Part shown: piece after piece, positions 49,086 through 58,048 of the stretch
Position numbering within the stretch: position 1 is the first letter of the stretch
Layout of the letters: the number at the start of each line of letters is the position of its first letter
Program-made: the position numbers and the translations under genes
Notes under the pieces: generated by a model
What the model was told of the DNA's origin: nothing
Databases searched by the model: none
The model's input: the letters and a program-made list of their open reading frames with translations, nothing else
Assembly (NCBI RefSeq): GCF_020171805.1
Contig: NZ_JAIVAF010000001.1
Span: forward strand, 1,240,001 to 1,304,000
Length of the DNA: 64,000 nucleotides
Source: Guptibacillus algicola
GTDB lineage: Bacteria; Bacillota; Bacilli; Bacillales; Guptibacillaceae
Direction of reading: 5' to 3'

Positions 49086-50591
49086 TTAACGATCCACTTG
49101 TATACGATTTCCTTCAATCGCACGCATGACAAGCTTATTTCGATCGATTTTTCCAACTGAAGTCTTTGGCAATTCTTTGATCACATATATTTCCGTCGGT
49201 ACCTTAAATGCAGCGAGAGTCATCTTCATGAACGCCTTCAATTCTTCAACATCAAGCTCCATAGAAGCTTTTGGAGACACAAAGGCAACTGGCTTCTGTC
49301 CCCACTTTTCATCATCTATTCCTACAATTGCAGCTTCATCCACATGAGTGTGGCGAAGTAGAACATTCTCAATTTCTACAGGATAGATATTCTCTCCACC
49401 TGAAATGATCATTTCTTTTTTTCTACCTACAATATAGAAATCTCCGTCACTGTCGCACCGAGCAAGGTCACCAGTATGAAGCCACCCATTTTGTAGTGCC
49501 TTTTTCGTTGCTTCGTCATTTCTGAAATATTCTTTAAACACATGTTTACCTCGAATCAACAGTTCGCCAACCTTGCCAGCTTCGACGGTCATACCGTTTT
49601 CGTCAACGATCTTCACATCATTAAATAGCATTGGTTTTCCAATAGACCCTCTCTTTATGACAGACTGTTTAGGATCGATATAAAAATTATTAGGACCAGC
49701 TTCAGTTAATCCATACCCTTCTTTAAATGGTAGCCCACGCTGTTTGAATCTCTCGTAAATTAGATCTGGACAAGGTGCACCACCAGACAAGAATACGTTC
49801 ACAGATGCAAAGGCATACCTATCAAAATGTTGGTCGGTTACAATCATATGGTACATGGTTGGAACAAACAGAACGATCGTACATTTGAAATCATGTAGAA
49901 GTCCCATCGCCTCGTCCGGTGAAAATTTGTTTGCTACCACCACTGTTCCTCCAGCCATTAGAACTGGTAGTGACAGCGCATTGAGTCCGCCGGTATGAAA
50001 CATCGGCAGATAAGTTAACGTTGTATCCTTCTGGGATAAGCTCCAGCTGATAATCGTATTGTAAGCATTCCAATTAACGGAACGGTAGGACAATACAGCA
50101 CCCTTAGCCTTACCTGTGGTTCCCCCCGTATAAATCATCATCCATGGGTCTTCTTCCTCAAGGTTAATAAGAGGCAAAAACGTTGCATTAACATCGGTTA
50201 ACAAAGGGATTTCGATAGAAACGCTAGGGACTCTTTTATTTACACATCTCGTCACTAGTGCTTTTGTATGCTGGTCAAATATGACAAGGGTTGGGTCTGA
50301 ATGATCGATTAGTTCAGATAGTTCCTGTTCTGAAAGTCGCCAATTGAGTGGAACGAATATAGCTCCGAGCTTTTTACATCCAAACAATACTTCAAACATT
50401 TCGGGGGCATTATGGGCTAACACCACAACCCGATCTCCCTTTGACACACCGTTTCTTTGTAAGTACGCACCCCACTGGAGTGCTCTTTCATTCAGCTGAC
50501 AATAAGTCCACTCTCTATTCGAATCCCCATCAATTAACGCGATTTCATCCGGGAATAGAATGGCTCTTCGTTCCATCCAGTCAAGTTCCAC
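49086..50591 (-). CDS. Acyl-CoA ligase (AMP-forming, FadD-like)
   Basis: This 501-residue ANL-superfamily ligase activates a carboxylic acid to its CoA ester via an acyl-AMP. Motifs: phosphate-binding MIYTGGTTGKAKGA (about 152-165), GEYGLTEAGPNN-like KEGYGLTEAG (about 296), LHTGDLARCD (about 375) and the C-terminal catalytic Lys in SVGKIDRNKL (about 490). The start is GTG at 50591 with GGGGAGGGG 10 bases upstream. As the last gene of the nine-gene operon it presumably activates the acid imported by the Liv-type transporter. Chain length or ring preference cannot be told. Confidence 0.92.
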   Translation of the reverse strand: MELDWMERRAILFPDEIALIDGDSNREWTYCQLNERALQWGAYLQRNGVSKGDRVVVLAHNAPEMFEVLFGCKKLGAIFVPLNWRLSEQELSELIDHSDPTLVIFDQHTKALVTRCVNKRVPSVSIEIPLLTDVNATFLPLINLEEEDPWMMIYTGGTTGKAKGAVLSYRSVNWNAYNTIISWSLSQKDTTLTYLPMFHTGGLNALSLPVLMAGGTVVVANKFSPDEAMGLLHDFKCTIVLFVPTMYHMIVTDQHFDRYAFASVNVFLSGGAPCPDLIYERFKQRGLPFKEGYGLTEAGPNNFYIDPKQSVIKRGSIGKPMLFNDVKIVDENGMTVEAGKVGELLIRGKHVFKEYFRNDEATKKALQNGWLHTGDLARCDSDGDFYIVGRKKEMIISGGENIYPVEIENVLLRHTHVDEAAIVGIDDEKWGQKPVAFVSPKASMELDVEELKAFMKMTLAAFKVPTEIYVIKELPKTSVGKIDRNKLVMRAIEGNRIQVDR

Positions 50592-50637
50592 TTCTTTTCA
50601 TCCCCTCCCCACAAAAAACATGTTGAGCTAAAAATCA

Positions 50638-51378
50638 TTACATCATAATGCCTCCATCAACGTGAAGAGCCGTTCCATTCACATAATCAGATTCATCACT
50701 TGCTAGAAACAAATACGCATTCGCAATATCTGCTGGTTTTCCAAGTCGTTTTACAGGAACCATTGCAACCATCTTTTCGATTACTTTCTCAGGTACTGCA
50801 GCTACCATCCCTGTTTCTGTAAACCCAGGAACGACTGCGTTCACGTTAACTCCTTTTCCACCCAGTTCCTTCGCCCATGTTTTCGTCATCCCTACAACTG
50901 CAGCCTTAGCTGCTGCATAATTTGTTTGACCTACGTTTCCATATACGCCGCTGACCGAAGACGTATTAATAATCTTCCCTTTCCCCTGCTTCACCATATA
51001 AGGCGTCACAGCCTGAGCACAGTAGAAAACCCCATTTACATTCACGTCCATCACTTTTTTAAAATCTTCTCCGCTCATTTTGTGAAGCATGCTATCTCTT
51101 GTAATTCCAGCATTGTTAATGAGAATATCGATTGTTCCATAAGCATCAGCTATTTCCTTCATCGTAGTATGAACATCTTCCTCGTCTGCAACATCAAGCC
51201 GGAAGAACCTTACATCATACCCAGCTGATTGTAGCTCTTCCGCTTTCTCCCGGCCTACTTCCTCATTAAAGTCGACCATTGCAACGCGTGCACCTTCTTT
51301 AGCAAAACGTTCCGTTGCAGCGAAACCAATTCCGTTCGCACCACCTGTGATAACAGCTACCTTATCTTGAAGTCGCAT
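50638..51378 (-). CDS. FabG-like short-chain dehydrogenase/reductase
   Basis: This 246-residue classical SDR has TGGANGIG (11-18) for NAD(P), NNAG (88-91) and the catalytic S141, Y154 and K158 (SSVSGVYGNV, NYAAAK). The closest group by overall pattern is 3-oxoacyl-(ACP) reductase, reducing a beta-keto to a beta-hydroxy acyl chain or the reverse. D37 after the second strand (AMVDFNEE) suggests NAD(H) rather than NADP(H). It sits between the alpha/beta hydrolase and the ligase in the operon, so a role on a CoA-linked substrate of the same pathway is more likely than fatty acid synthesis. Confidence 0.92.
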   Translation of the reverse strand: MRLQDKVAVITGGANGIGFAATERFAKEGARVAMVDFNEEVGREKAEELQSAGYDVRFFRLDVADEEDVHTTMKEIADAYGTIDILINNAGITRDSMLHKMSGEDFKKVMDVNVNGVFYCAQAVTPYMVKQGKGKIINTSSVSGVYGNVGQTNYAAAKAAVVGMTKTWAKELGGKGVNVNAVVPGFTETGMVAAVPEKVIEKMVAMVPVKRLGKPADIANAYLFLASDESDYVNGTALHVDGGIMM

Positions 51379-51389
51379 ATCGTCTCCTC

Positions 51390-52289
51390 CTATTTCTCCA
51401 AAAAATCAACAATGATAGCATTCAGCTGTTCAACATCGTCCACAAAGGGAGAGTGACCAGATTCCGGTAACTCTTTGAATGTTGCATAATCTCCAAGATC
51501 CTGGGCGATCTCATCTGCCATTTCCTTCGTAATAACAAGGTCACGTTCACCCCTTAGAACGAGAACAGGTATAGCCACGTCTTTAGCCTGGTTCGTTCCT
51601 TTAGAAATCACATTATCAACGGAGCTTATGTTAAATGTATTGAGTGCGTGGTATACGTCAGCTAGGTTTCGCTGCGTAAGCATATCATCCACATACGCTT
51701 CGTATCGTTCCTTATCAGGTTGATTATGGGTATAGATAAGCGAGTTCCATATTGTTTTTAGAAGCTCACGGTTGTTTGTGTCATAAGCTTGTTGAATTGG
51801 AATTGTTCTCATCAGATCTTTTTCAACTTCTTCAACCGTTTGAAGTCTTCTATCGAAATTCGGCGTGCCATCCGAATGCGCTTCAAAGAATGGATACCCT
51901 CTTGTCGATGCGGAAGCAATGAGGACAAGCTTGTTGCAATATCCCGGGTATTGCGCTTCAAACTGCATACAAACCGCTCCCCCAGTAGACCACCCGATCA
52001 GAGTAAAGTCTTCTAATTTCATCTCATCGACGAAGTATTTCAGGTCTTCAGCAAAGTCTTGAATAGAGTTGATACGTTCTTTATAAGACGATTCACCAAA
52101 TCCCCTCATATCGATTGCAATGAGCGTGTATTCGTTTGAGAATGTCTCAAAAAACAAATCCCAATGTTTCGATGACGTCATATTGCCGTGAACGAGTAAT
52201 ATCGTTTTTTCTCCGCCTTTTCGTTTTCGATAGCCTATCTCTTCTCCATTTGAAAGTTTTACTTTCTTATCGGCTGGTAGTGTAATCAT
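51390..52289 (-). CDS. Alpha/beta-fold hydrolase
   Basis: This 299-residue cytosolic alpha/beta hydrolase has nucleophile S101 in LIGWSTGGAV, catalytic Asp in LRGERDLVI (about 250) and His in ESGHSPF (about 281); HGNMTSS near residue 35 forms the oxyanion hole. The usual family activities are ester, thioester or C-C bond hydrolysis. Its ATG overlaps the end of the FabH-like gene by four bases, implying coupled translation. The substrate would be an intermediate of the operon's pathway. Confidence 0.9.
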   Translation of the reverse strand: MITLPADKKVKLSNGEEIGYRKRKGGEKTILLVHGNMTSSKHWDLFFETFSNEYTLIAIDMRGFGESSYKERINSIQDFAEDLKYFVDEMKLEDFTLIGWSTGGAVCMQFEAQYPGYCNKLVLIASASTRGYPFFEAHSDGTPNFDRRLQTVEEVEKDLMRTIPIQQAYDTNNRELLKTIWNSLIYTHNQPDKERYEAYVDDMLTQRNLADVYHALNTFNISSVDNVISKGTNQAKDVAIPVLVLRGERDLVITKEMADEIAQDLGDYATFKELPESGHSPFVDDVEQLNAIIVDFLEK

Positions 52290-53308
52290 GCGATTCCCTC
52301 CTCATTTCCCCAAACGATTGTTGTTGCCCCCCAGGCATATCCGATCCCAGCAGAGACAAGGACAATCACGTCACCAGACTTGATTTTCCCTTGTTCCTCA
52401 GCTAACTGTAGCGATAGGATCTGATCGATTTGCCCGATATGGCCATAGTCTTCTAAGTAAATCGAATGTTCTTCTGTTAGTCCAAGTTCACGTAGCACAA
52501 AATCATGGGCTGATTTTTTCATATGCAACATCCCTATGTAGGCGATGTCACTCTCTTCTTTTCCACTCTTATGAAGAGATTTTCGAATGACAGATAAGAA
52601 ATTATCCATAGACTTTTGTTCCAGTCTTTTCTTCATTCCAACGGGATCTTTTACGTCCAATCGATATGTTCCTAATTCTAGTTCGCGACACGTAATTGGA
52701 TTCTTCGTACCTCCTGCCGTAACGACAACGTCTTCCGAAAACGAACCATCCGTCATGATATGTGACTCTAGAAGCATGTTCTTCTTAAAACCATTCTGCA
52801 AAATCAGTGCGCCGCCACCAGCTCCGAGGTTAAACATAAAGCGTGTCCGCTCATTGGAATAATCGATGAAATCGCCATTTCGATAGCCACCTGCAAGAAG
52901 GACTGTCTTAATTTCGTCATCCGTTTGCATCAAGCTTTTCGCTAGCTTGAGAGCCATGATCGTCGTGCCGCATCTAAGGGCGGTATCAAACCCCCAGGCA
53001 TGGTGCGCACCAATCGCTTCTTGTGTTTTAAGTGCAGCTGTCCAAAGCGGATACTCTTTGTATTCCTCTCCAATATAAATTACAAGATCGATGTCTTTTC
53101 CTGTCATCCCAGCCTCTTTAAGCGCGCTTTCAGCAGCTCGAATACCCATTTCACATGTATGGTCCTCTTCGCCTGGTACTGCTTTTCTTTTAATGCCTAA
53201 CCTTGTTTCCACTACATCTGTAGGAAGTCCTGCTTTCTGAGCGATCTCTTCCCCCGTTATATATGAATCTGGAATATATACACCTGTACTAACGATTCCA
53301 ATACTCAT
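52286..53308 (-). CDS. FabH-like (KAS III) thiolase-fold enzyme with altered catalytic triad
   Basis: This 340-residue thiolase-fold enzyme is similar in layout to 3-oxoacyl-ACP synthase III. The active-site Cys is C113 (FDTALRCGTTIMAL), and H262 lies in GMLHMKKS where FabH has its catalytic His. The third position, normally Asn in a YGN motif, is His here (EDYGHIG, H290). This points to an acyltransfer or a non-standard condensation/cleavage rather than ordinary fatty-acid initiation. It is embedded between the Liv permeases and an alpha/beta hydrolase, unlike housekeeping fabH. ATG is at 53308. Confidence 0.88.
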   Translation of the reverse strand: MSIGIVSTGVYIPDSYITGEEIAQKAGLPTDVVETRLGIKRKAVPGEEDHTCEMGIRAAESALKEAGMTGKDIDLVIYIGEEYKEYPLWTAALKTQEAIGAHHAWGFDTALRCGTTIMALKLAKSLMQTDDEIKTVLLAGGYRNGDFIDYSNERTRFMFNLGAGGGALILQNGFKKNMLLESHIMTDGSFSEDVVVTAGGTKNPITCRELELGTYRLDVKDPVGMKKRLEQKSMDNFLSVIRKSLHKSGKEESDIAYIGMLHMKKSAHDFVLRELGLTEEHSIYLEDYGHIGQIDQILSLQLAEEQGKIKSGDVIVLVSAGIGYAWGATTIVWGNEEGIA

Positions 53309-53316
53309 CCCTTCAC

Positions 53317-54318
53317 CTACCCTGCGATTCGCTTATTCTTGTTTTTCGTCTTTACCTTAGATGGTTTTCTCTTCCACCTTATCTCCCTAAGCGATCCAAC
53401 AATGCCTTTTGGAAAGAACATCACTGCAAGAATATATAAGATCCCAAAAAAGATAATCCAGCGTTCAAAAATCGCATAGAACTTGCCAAGCTCTGTTAAC
53501 CAGTGATGTGACACTTCAATGATCGCTGCCCCAATAATCGGACCGATCAACGTACCAACACCACCGAGGATTGTCATCAAAAGGGCATCAAGAGTAACAT
53601 CTAGAGCGAATACACTTGTGTTTACGAAGCGAAGTGACATCACATACAAGGAACCTGCGACACTAGCGATTACACCAGCAACTACACTTGAGATAAGCTT
53701 ATAATGTATCGTTTTAAACCCAAGTGATTGGGTCCGCGCCTCGTTTTCTCGAACAGCGACGAGTACTTTACCCATTGGTGAATTCGTAAGTCTCATAAGT
53801 AAAAAGAAGACGGCTACCATTAAGAGGAGGCAGATGAGATAAAAGGAAAGGCGATCTCTCATAATGTCTGGCACCCTGAACGTAAACCCATCATTACCAA
53901 GAGTAAGTGAACGCCATTTCTCTGCTACTACAAGAAACAAACCAGCAAGCGCAAGGGTTAGCATGGCGTAAAAGTGATTACTAAGTCTAAGCGTTAACAG
54001 TCCTACAAAGTAACTAACGATTGCAGCGATGACCATACCTACCGCCATTGAGACGATTAGCCACAACAAGGTTGGCTCGAATCGACTTAGCAACACACCT
54101 GTTGAATAAGCACCAATTCCAAAGAACATCGCATGCCCAAATGAAACGATCCCAGTGTAGCCGAGTAACAAATCATAGCTCATCGCAAAAATCGCGAGGA
54201 TGAAGATTTGCGTTAGCATGATCATTAAGCTCCTAGAGTCGTTAACGAATGGAAGTAGAATGAGCAATGCGCTACAAACGAGAAGCCATACTGGACTTTT
54301 ATTGAGTTGTTTTAACAT
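53317..54318 (-). CDS. Branched-chain amino acid-type ABC permease LivM
   Basis: This 333-residue LivM-like permease has about nine hydrophobic segments; GYTGIVSFGHAMFFGIGAY (about 55-73) is the family signature, and the ATPase-docking loop is near AVRENEARTQSLGF (about 190). The C-terminus is very basic (RKPSKVKTKNKNKR). It is partner of LivH encoded just upstream. The substrate may not be branched-chain amino acids, since the operon carries acyl-CoA enzymes; related transporters carry aromatic or aliphatic acids and urea. Confidence 0.92.
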   Translation of the reverse strand: MLKQLNKSPVWLLVCSALLILLPFVNDSRSLMIMLTQIFILAIFAMSYDLLLGYTGIVSFGHAMFFGIGAYSTGVLLSRFEPTLLWLIVSMAVGMVIAAIVSYFVGLLTLRLSNHFYAMLTLALAGLFLVVAEKWRSLTLGNDGFTFRVPDIMRDRLSFYLICLLLMVAVFFLLMRLTNSPMGKVLVAVRENEARTQSLGFKTIHYKLISSVVAGVIASVAGSLYVMSLRFVNTSVFALDVTLDALLMTILGGVGTLIGPIIGAAIIEVSHHWLTELGKFYAIFERWIIFFGILYILAVMFFPKGIVGSLREIRWKRKPSKVKTKNKNKRIAG

Positions 54319-54322
54319 CTGC

Positions 54323-55183
54323 TCACCCCTTTACACCGAATAGACCCTGTGGCCTTACAACTAGCACAACGGCCATCAAGAGCATATTTACAGCTAGAGA
54401 AAGATCTGGAACATAATATGTCATGAATGCCCCTGAGAGGCCGATCAGCATTGCTGCGAACAAGGAACCAACGAAGTTTCCCATCCCGCCGATCACCACA
54501 ACGATAAAGGCAAGAATTGCGAAGTCCATTCCCATCTCCGCATAGATGACGCCAGAATAAGGGGCAAGCAAGACGCCACCTAGCGCAGCCATCGCGGAAC
54601 CAATCATGAACACGAGCATGAATACTTTCTTAATATTGATCCCGAGTGCCTGCACCATTTCTTTGTTCATAACACCCGCTCTAACGGTAAGACCAATCTT
54701 AGTATTCTTTAGAACATAATGAACGAGAGCAAATACCATCACGCCGATAAGAATAATGAACGCACGGTATTTAATAATGACCACATCACCTAACTGCCAG
54801 CTTCCTGCTAAGTAATCAGGAGGAGAAGCTACGATTTGATTTGGTCCAAAGACTACTTTTAACATCTCAGAAAGAACAAGCATGAGACCAAGCGTAATCA
54901 GAATCTGCTGAACGTGATTCCCATACACTGGCTGAATGATAAAGCGTTCAGTAACAAACCCTAGAATAATACCTGTTAGAATCGCGCCAGCAATTGCTGC
55001 CATGAAACTTCCAGTCATTCCATATACCCAGACACCGCTATAAGCTCCCCAAGCAAAAAGACCACCGTGAGCGAAATTCAAAACATCCATCAACCCAAAG
55101 ATGAGCGTTAATCCTGCTGCTAATAAAAAGATCAACATTCCGGTTGCAAGTCCATTGATGGTTAAGTTTAATAGAAGATCCAT
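54323..55183 (-). CDS. Branched-chain amino acid-type ABC permease LivH
   Basis: This 286-residue LivH-like permease shows the N-terminal LTINGLATGMLIFLLAAGLTLIFG-type helix (in segments) and the LNFAHGGLFAWGAY signature near residue 40. RAGVMNKEMVQALGINIKKV (about 185-205) is the ATPase contact. The gap to LivM is 4 bases. Together with LivM it forms the channel. Confidence 0.93.
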   Translation of the reverse strand: MDLLLNLTINGLATGMLIFLLAAGLTLIFGLMDVLNFAHGGLFAWGAYSGVWVYGMTGSFMAAIAGAILTGIILGFVTERFIIQPVYGNHVQQILITLGLMLVLSEMLKVVFGPNQIVASPPDYLAGSWQLGDVVIIKYRAFIILIGVMVFALVHYVLKNTKIGLTVRAGVMNKEMVQALGINIKKVFMLVFMIGSAMAALGGVLLAPYSGVIYAEMGMDFAILAFIVVVIGGMGNFVGSLFAAMLIGLSGAFMTYYVPDLSLAVNMLLMAVVLVVRPQGLFGVKG

Positions 55184-55198
55184 CTTCCCACCTCTTTT

Positions 55199-55906
55199 CT
55201 ATGCGATACCAAGGTATTTACGTTTTAGCTCCTCGTTATCAGCAAGTTCCTTCATGTTTCCAGTGTCTACGCTTCTTCCATCATCGATAATGTAATAGGT
55301 ATCTCCAACACCCATCGCCATTCTAAAATTCTGTTCAACAAGTACGATCGTTGTTTCATCTTTCATTTCCATAATCGATTCCATTACTTTCTCTACAACA
55401 ATAGGCGCAAGGCCTTTACTAGGTTCGTCGATGAGTAAAAGCTCATTTTTATTAAGGTAAGCTCTTGCGATCGAAAGCATCTGCTTTTGTCCACCACTTA
55501 AGTACCCGCCCTGCTTTTTCCAATATGTTTTTAAATCGGGGAAGAGCGTAAGGATTTTATCCAACCGTGCAAGCGTCGCATCATCCTGCTTCTGCATCGC
55601 AATCTTCATATTTTCTTCTACCGTTAGCTCCCCAAATATCCCCTGATCCTCTGGAACAAACCCAATGCCACGATTTGCGATATGATAGGTTGCAAGCTTT
55701 GAAATGTCTTCACCGTTAAAATTAATGCGGCCATCTTGTATAGGGTTTAGTCCCATAATCGATCGCAAAGAAGTCGTTTTTCCTGCTCCGTTTCGTCCTA
55801 GTAAAACAGTAACTTCACCTTTTTTAACCTGAAACGAGACACCTTGGAGGATATGATACTGCCCTATATACGTCTCGATATCGTTAACTTCAAGCAGTGT
55901 GGTCAT
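55199..55906 (-). CDS. ABC transporter ATP-binding protein LivF
   Basis: This 235-residue ATPase of the Liv-type importer has Walker A GRNGAGKT (about 38-45), signature YLSGGQKQML (about 135-144) and Walker B LLLIDEPSKGL (about 155-165). It starts ATG at 55906, overlapping the end of livG by 17 bases. FVPEDQGIF is the LivF-type Q-loop region. Confidence 0.94.
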   Translation of the reverse strand: MTTLLEVNDIETYIGQYHILQGVSFQVKKGEVTVLLGRNGAGKTTSLRSIMGLNPIQDGRINFNGEDISKLATYHIANRGIGFVPEDQGIFGELTVEENMKIAMQKQDDATLARLDKILTLFPDLKTYWKKQGGYLSGGQKQMLSIARAYLNKNELLLIDEPSKGLAPIVVEKVMESIMEMKDETTIVLVEQNFRMAMGVGDTYYIIDDGRSVDTGNMKELADNEELKRKYLGIA

Positions 55907-56654
55907 CGTACAACCCTCCTAAATACGCATTCTGCACCGTTTCATTCGTCATAATTTCTTGAGGCGTCCCTTCAGCTAGTAACCTGCCATTAAAAAGAAC
56001 GATGATTCGATCTGAGAGATTCATAATCATATCCATCTTGTGTTCGATCAACAAAATCGTTCGATCACCTGAAGACTTGATATCCTCGATGATTTTTAAG
56101 ATTGCAGGAACTTCCTCTAATGACATGCCCGCAGTCGGTTCATCAAGTAAAAGTAGTTCTGTCTTTAATGCTAGCAACATCGCAATTTCTAGCTTTCGCT
56201 TCTCTCCATGTGCTAGATTACTTGCAAGAGCGTCCGCTTGTTTCGCCATCATGACTTGCTCGAGTAAATGGAAAGCCTCTTCGGTCATTTTCTTATACGA
56301 CCTGAAATGCTTAAGCATTTGATAACGAACCCCTGCTTGTGACTGAACGGCAAGACGAACATTTTCAAGAACGGTTAAGTTAGGAAAAACATTCGTGATT
56401 TGAAAAGAACGACCGATTCCTTTTCGCGTACGTATGGTAGAAGGTAGTTTCGTAATCTCTTCGTTTTTGAAGAAAATGTTTCCCTTCGTAGGCTTTAACT
56501 GCCCGCTCAATAGGTTGAACAACGTCGTCTTACCAGCACCGTTCGGGCCGATGATGGATGTGAACGATTGCTCTTCGATGGAGAGATCTACTGAATTTAC
56601 TGCCACCTGTCCGCCAAATGCGATCGTTAAATCTTTTGTCTCCAATATGCTCAT
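55890..56654 (-). CDS. ABC transporter ATP-binding protein LivG
   Basis: This 254-residue second ATPase has Walker A GPNGAGKTT (about 35-43), signature NLAHGEKRKLEIA (about 150) and Walker B LLLLDEPTAGM (about 170-180). IGRSFQITNVF is the LivG Q-loop. I chose ATG at 56654 because GGGAGG lies 9 bases upstream and the start gives the usual SILETKDLTIAFGG N-terminus. It is the second gene of the operon, 71 bases after the solute-binding protein gene. Confidence 0.94.
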   Translation of the reverse strand: MSILETKDLTIAFGGQVAVNSVDLSIEEQSFTSIIGPNGAGKTTLFNLLSGQLKPTKGNIFFKNEEITKLPSTIRTRKGIGRSFQITNVFPNLTVLENVRLAVQSQAGVRYQMLKHFRSYKKMTEEAFHLLEQVMMAKQADALASNLAHGEKRKLEIAMLLALKTELLLLDEPTAGMSLEEVPAILKIIEDIKSSGDRTILLIEHKMDMIMNLSDRIIVLFNGRLLAEGTPQEIMTNETVQNAYLGGLYDDHTA

Positions 56655-56725
56655 GCTTGAATACCTCCCAACATGGAAAAGGGCTGCGCTGAACATCAGC
56701 AACAGCACCTTCTCTCATAAGTTCC

Positions 56726-57934
56726 TTAGTTACGAATAGGCGGTGCTGTTTCTTCCGGCGTCAGCTCACGAATAAGAACAGGTACAGGGTGATCGACACC
56801 GTCTTGCTTTTCGAGCTTCACAGCATACATGGTTTGCAATGCCTGGTGGTCTTCTTCACGGAAAGTCATTGTACCTTTAGGCGATTCAAACGACATGCCT
56901 TCCATCACATCGATAAGACCATCAGCCGTTGCGTCACCTTTCGTTTCCTTCAATGCTTCTACGATCGAAATGGCAGCACTCATTCCACCAGGTGTAAAGA
57001 GATCAGGAAGTGTTCCATCATAACGCTTCTTATGCTCTTCAACGAGCCAATCATTGACTTCATTATCAGGTAAACTATGATAGTAGACCGAGAACCCTTC
57101 CATACCGATAAGAGGTTCCATCGTTTTTAGGGCAGCCATATCAGGTGCACCTGTCGAAATTTTGATTCCTTTCTCTTGCAGCTTCATGTCACTGATCTGG
57201 TTCCAAGGAGAGTTAGCTCCTGCCCAAATGACAAACAAGTAATCTGGATCTGCTTCAATAATCTTTTGGATATTCGGTGTGAAATCCGTCGCAGCTGGAT
57301 CAGCGTATTCTTCTAGTACAACTTCAGCACCAAGGTCTTCCGCTGCTTCTTTAAACGCCGCCACACCATCGATTCCAAATGAATAATCAGGTGCGAACGT
57401 TGCGATCTTCACCCCTTCATCTGCGATAGCCGCCGCACCAGAAATGGCATCCTGAGATGAGTTACGAGCCGTTCTGAAAACATACTCGTTAAACTCTGAA
57501 CCTGTAATACTATCTGCTACTGCAGGTTCAACGACCATGATGCGTTCATACTCTTCTGCTAGCGGAAGAACTGCTAATGTATCACCAGAACTCGAAGAGC
57601 CTACAAGGAAATCCACTTCGTCCTCTTCCAATAGCTTTGTTGCCTTCTGCACAGCTACTTCTGGTTTTGTTTCGGTATCTTCATAGACTACTTCGATTTT
57701 CTTCCCTTCAACTTCCATCGTTCCATCAGTTGCGTAATCTAATCCAAGCTCGAAGCCTTGCTTTGTCTGATTTCCGTACGTTTCAAGAGCACCAGTCAAT
57801 GATGCAAGTACGCCGATCTTGATTGTTTCTTCAGAATTTCCGTCAGCTTCTCCCGACGACTGAGAATTTGAACTACAGGCACCAAGAACAAGAGACAATG
57901 ACATAACGATCGATAACACCACATGTTTACGCAA
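56726..57934 (-). CDS. LivK-type substrate-binding lipoprotein
   Basis: This 402-residue periplasmic-binding-protein type I lipoprotein has signal RKHVVLSIVMSLSLVLGAC with the lipid-modified Cys at residue 20. The mature part begins IKIGVLASLTGALETYGNQTKQG, the LivK/amide-urea-binding hallmark, and includes GSSSSGDTLAVLPLAEEY. I chose TTG at 57934 with AGGGGG 9 bases upstream; the ATG at 57955 has no site and lies almost at the predicted transcription start. Ligand class (branched amino acid, aromatic acid or other) is not decidable, but the operon argues for a carboxylic acid that is then CoA-activated. Confidence 0.9.
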   Translation of the reverse strand: MRKHVVLSIVMSLSLVLGACSSNSQSSGEADGNSEETIKIGVLASLTGALETYGNQTKQGFELGLDYATDGTMEVEGKKIEVVYEDTETKPEVAVQKATKLLEEDEVDFLVGSSSSGDTLAVLPLAEEYERIMVVEPAVADSITGSEFNEYVFRTARNSSQDAISGAAAIADEGVKIATFAPDYSFGIDGVAAFKEAAEDLGAEVVLEEYADPAATDFTPNIQKIIEADPDYLFVIWAGANSPWNQISDMKLQEKGIKISTGAPDMAALKTMEPLIGMEGFSVYYHSLPDNEVNDWLVEEHKKRYDGTLPDLFTPGGMSAAISIVEALKETKGDATADGLIDVMEGMSFESPKGTMTFREEDHQALQTMYAVKLEKQDGVDHPVPVLIRELTPEETAPPIRN

Positions 57935-57964
57935 GAATTTCTTCCCCCTTTTCATTCAGTTATT

Positions 57965-58008
57965 GCTATAGGAACAGCTTACAGGGAGAGAGTTACACAC
58001 GAGTTACA
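57965..58008 (-). promoter_or_regulatory. SARP-type direct repeats and -10 of the Liv operon
   Basis: On the minus strand TGTAACT occurs at 58008-58002 and again at 57997-57991, exactly 11 bases apart, and a variant TGTAAGC at 57983-57977 lies 6 bases before TATAGC (57970-57965), a plausible -10. There is no good -35, as expected for activator-dependent promoters. SARP proteins bind heptamer repeats with an 11-bp period close to the -10. The regulator gene with a matching domain plan lies immediately upstream. Confidence 0.6.
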
Positions 58009-58012
58009 AAAT

Positions 58013-58047
58013 AAAAAAGGACCGCTTCTTCGATTGAAAGAAGCGAT
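58013..58047 (-). terminator. Terminator of the large regulator gene
   Basis: CGCTTCTT (58023-58030) pairs with AAGAAGCG (58038-58045), followed on the minus strand by a TTTTTTATTTT tract. It isolates the regulator gene from the Liv operon. Confidence 0.8.
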
Positions 58048-58048
58048 C

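Noticed and set aside
49086-53308. Equation of the FabH-like, hydrolase, ligase and reductase genes with OleA, OleB, OleC and OleD (olefin synthesis)
   Set aside because: The four fold types match, but the reductase is a short classical SDR rather than the extended type expected of OleD, and the link to a Liv importer points to uptake. I keep only the general parallel.
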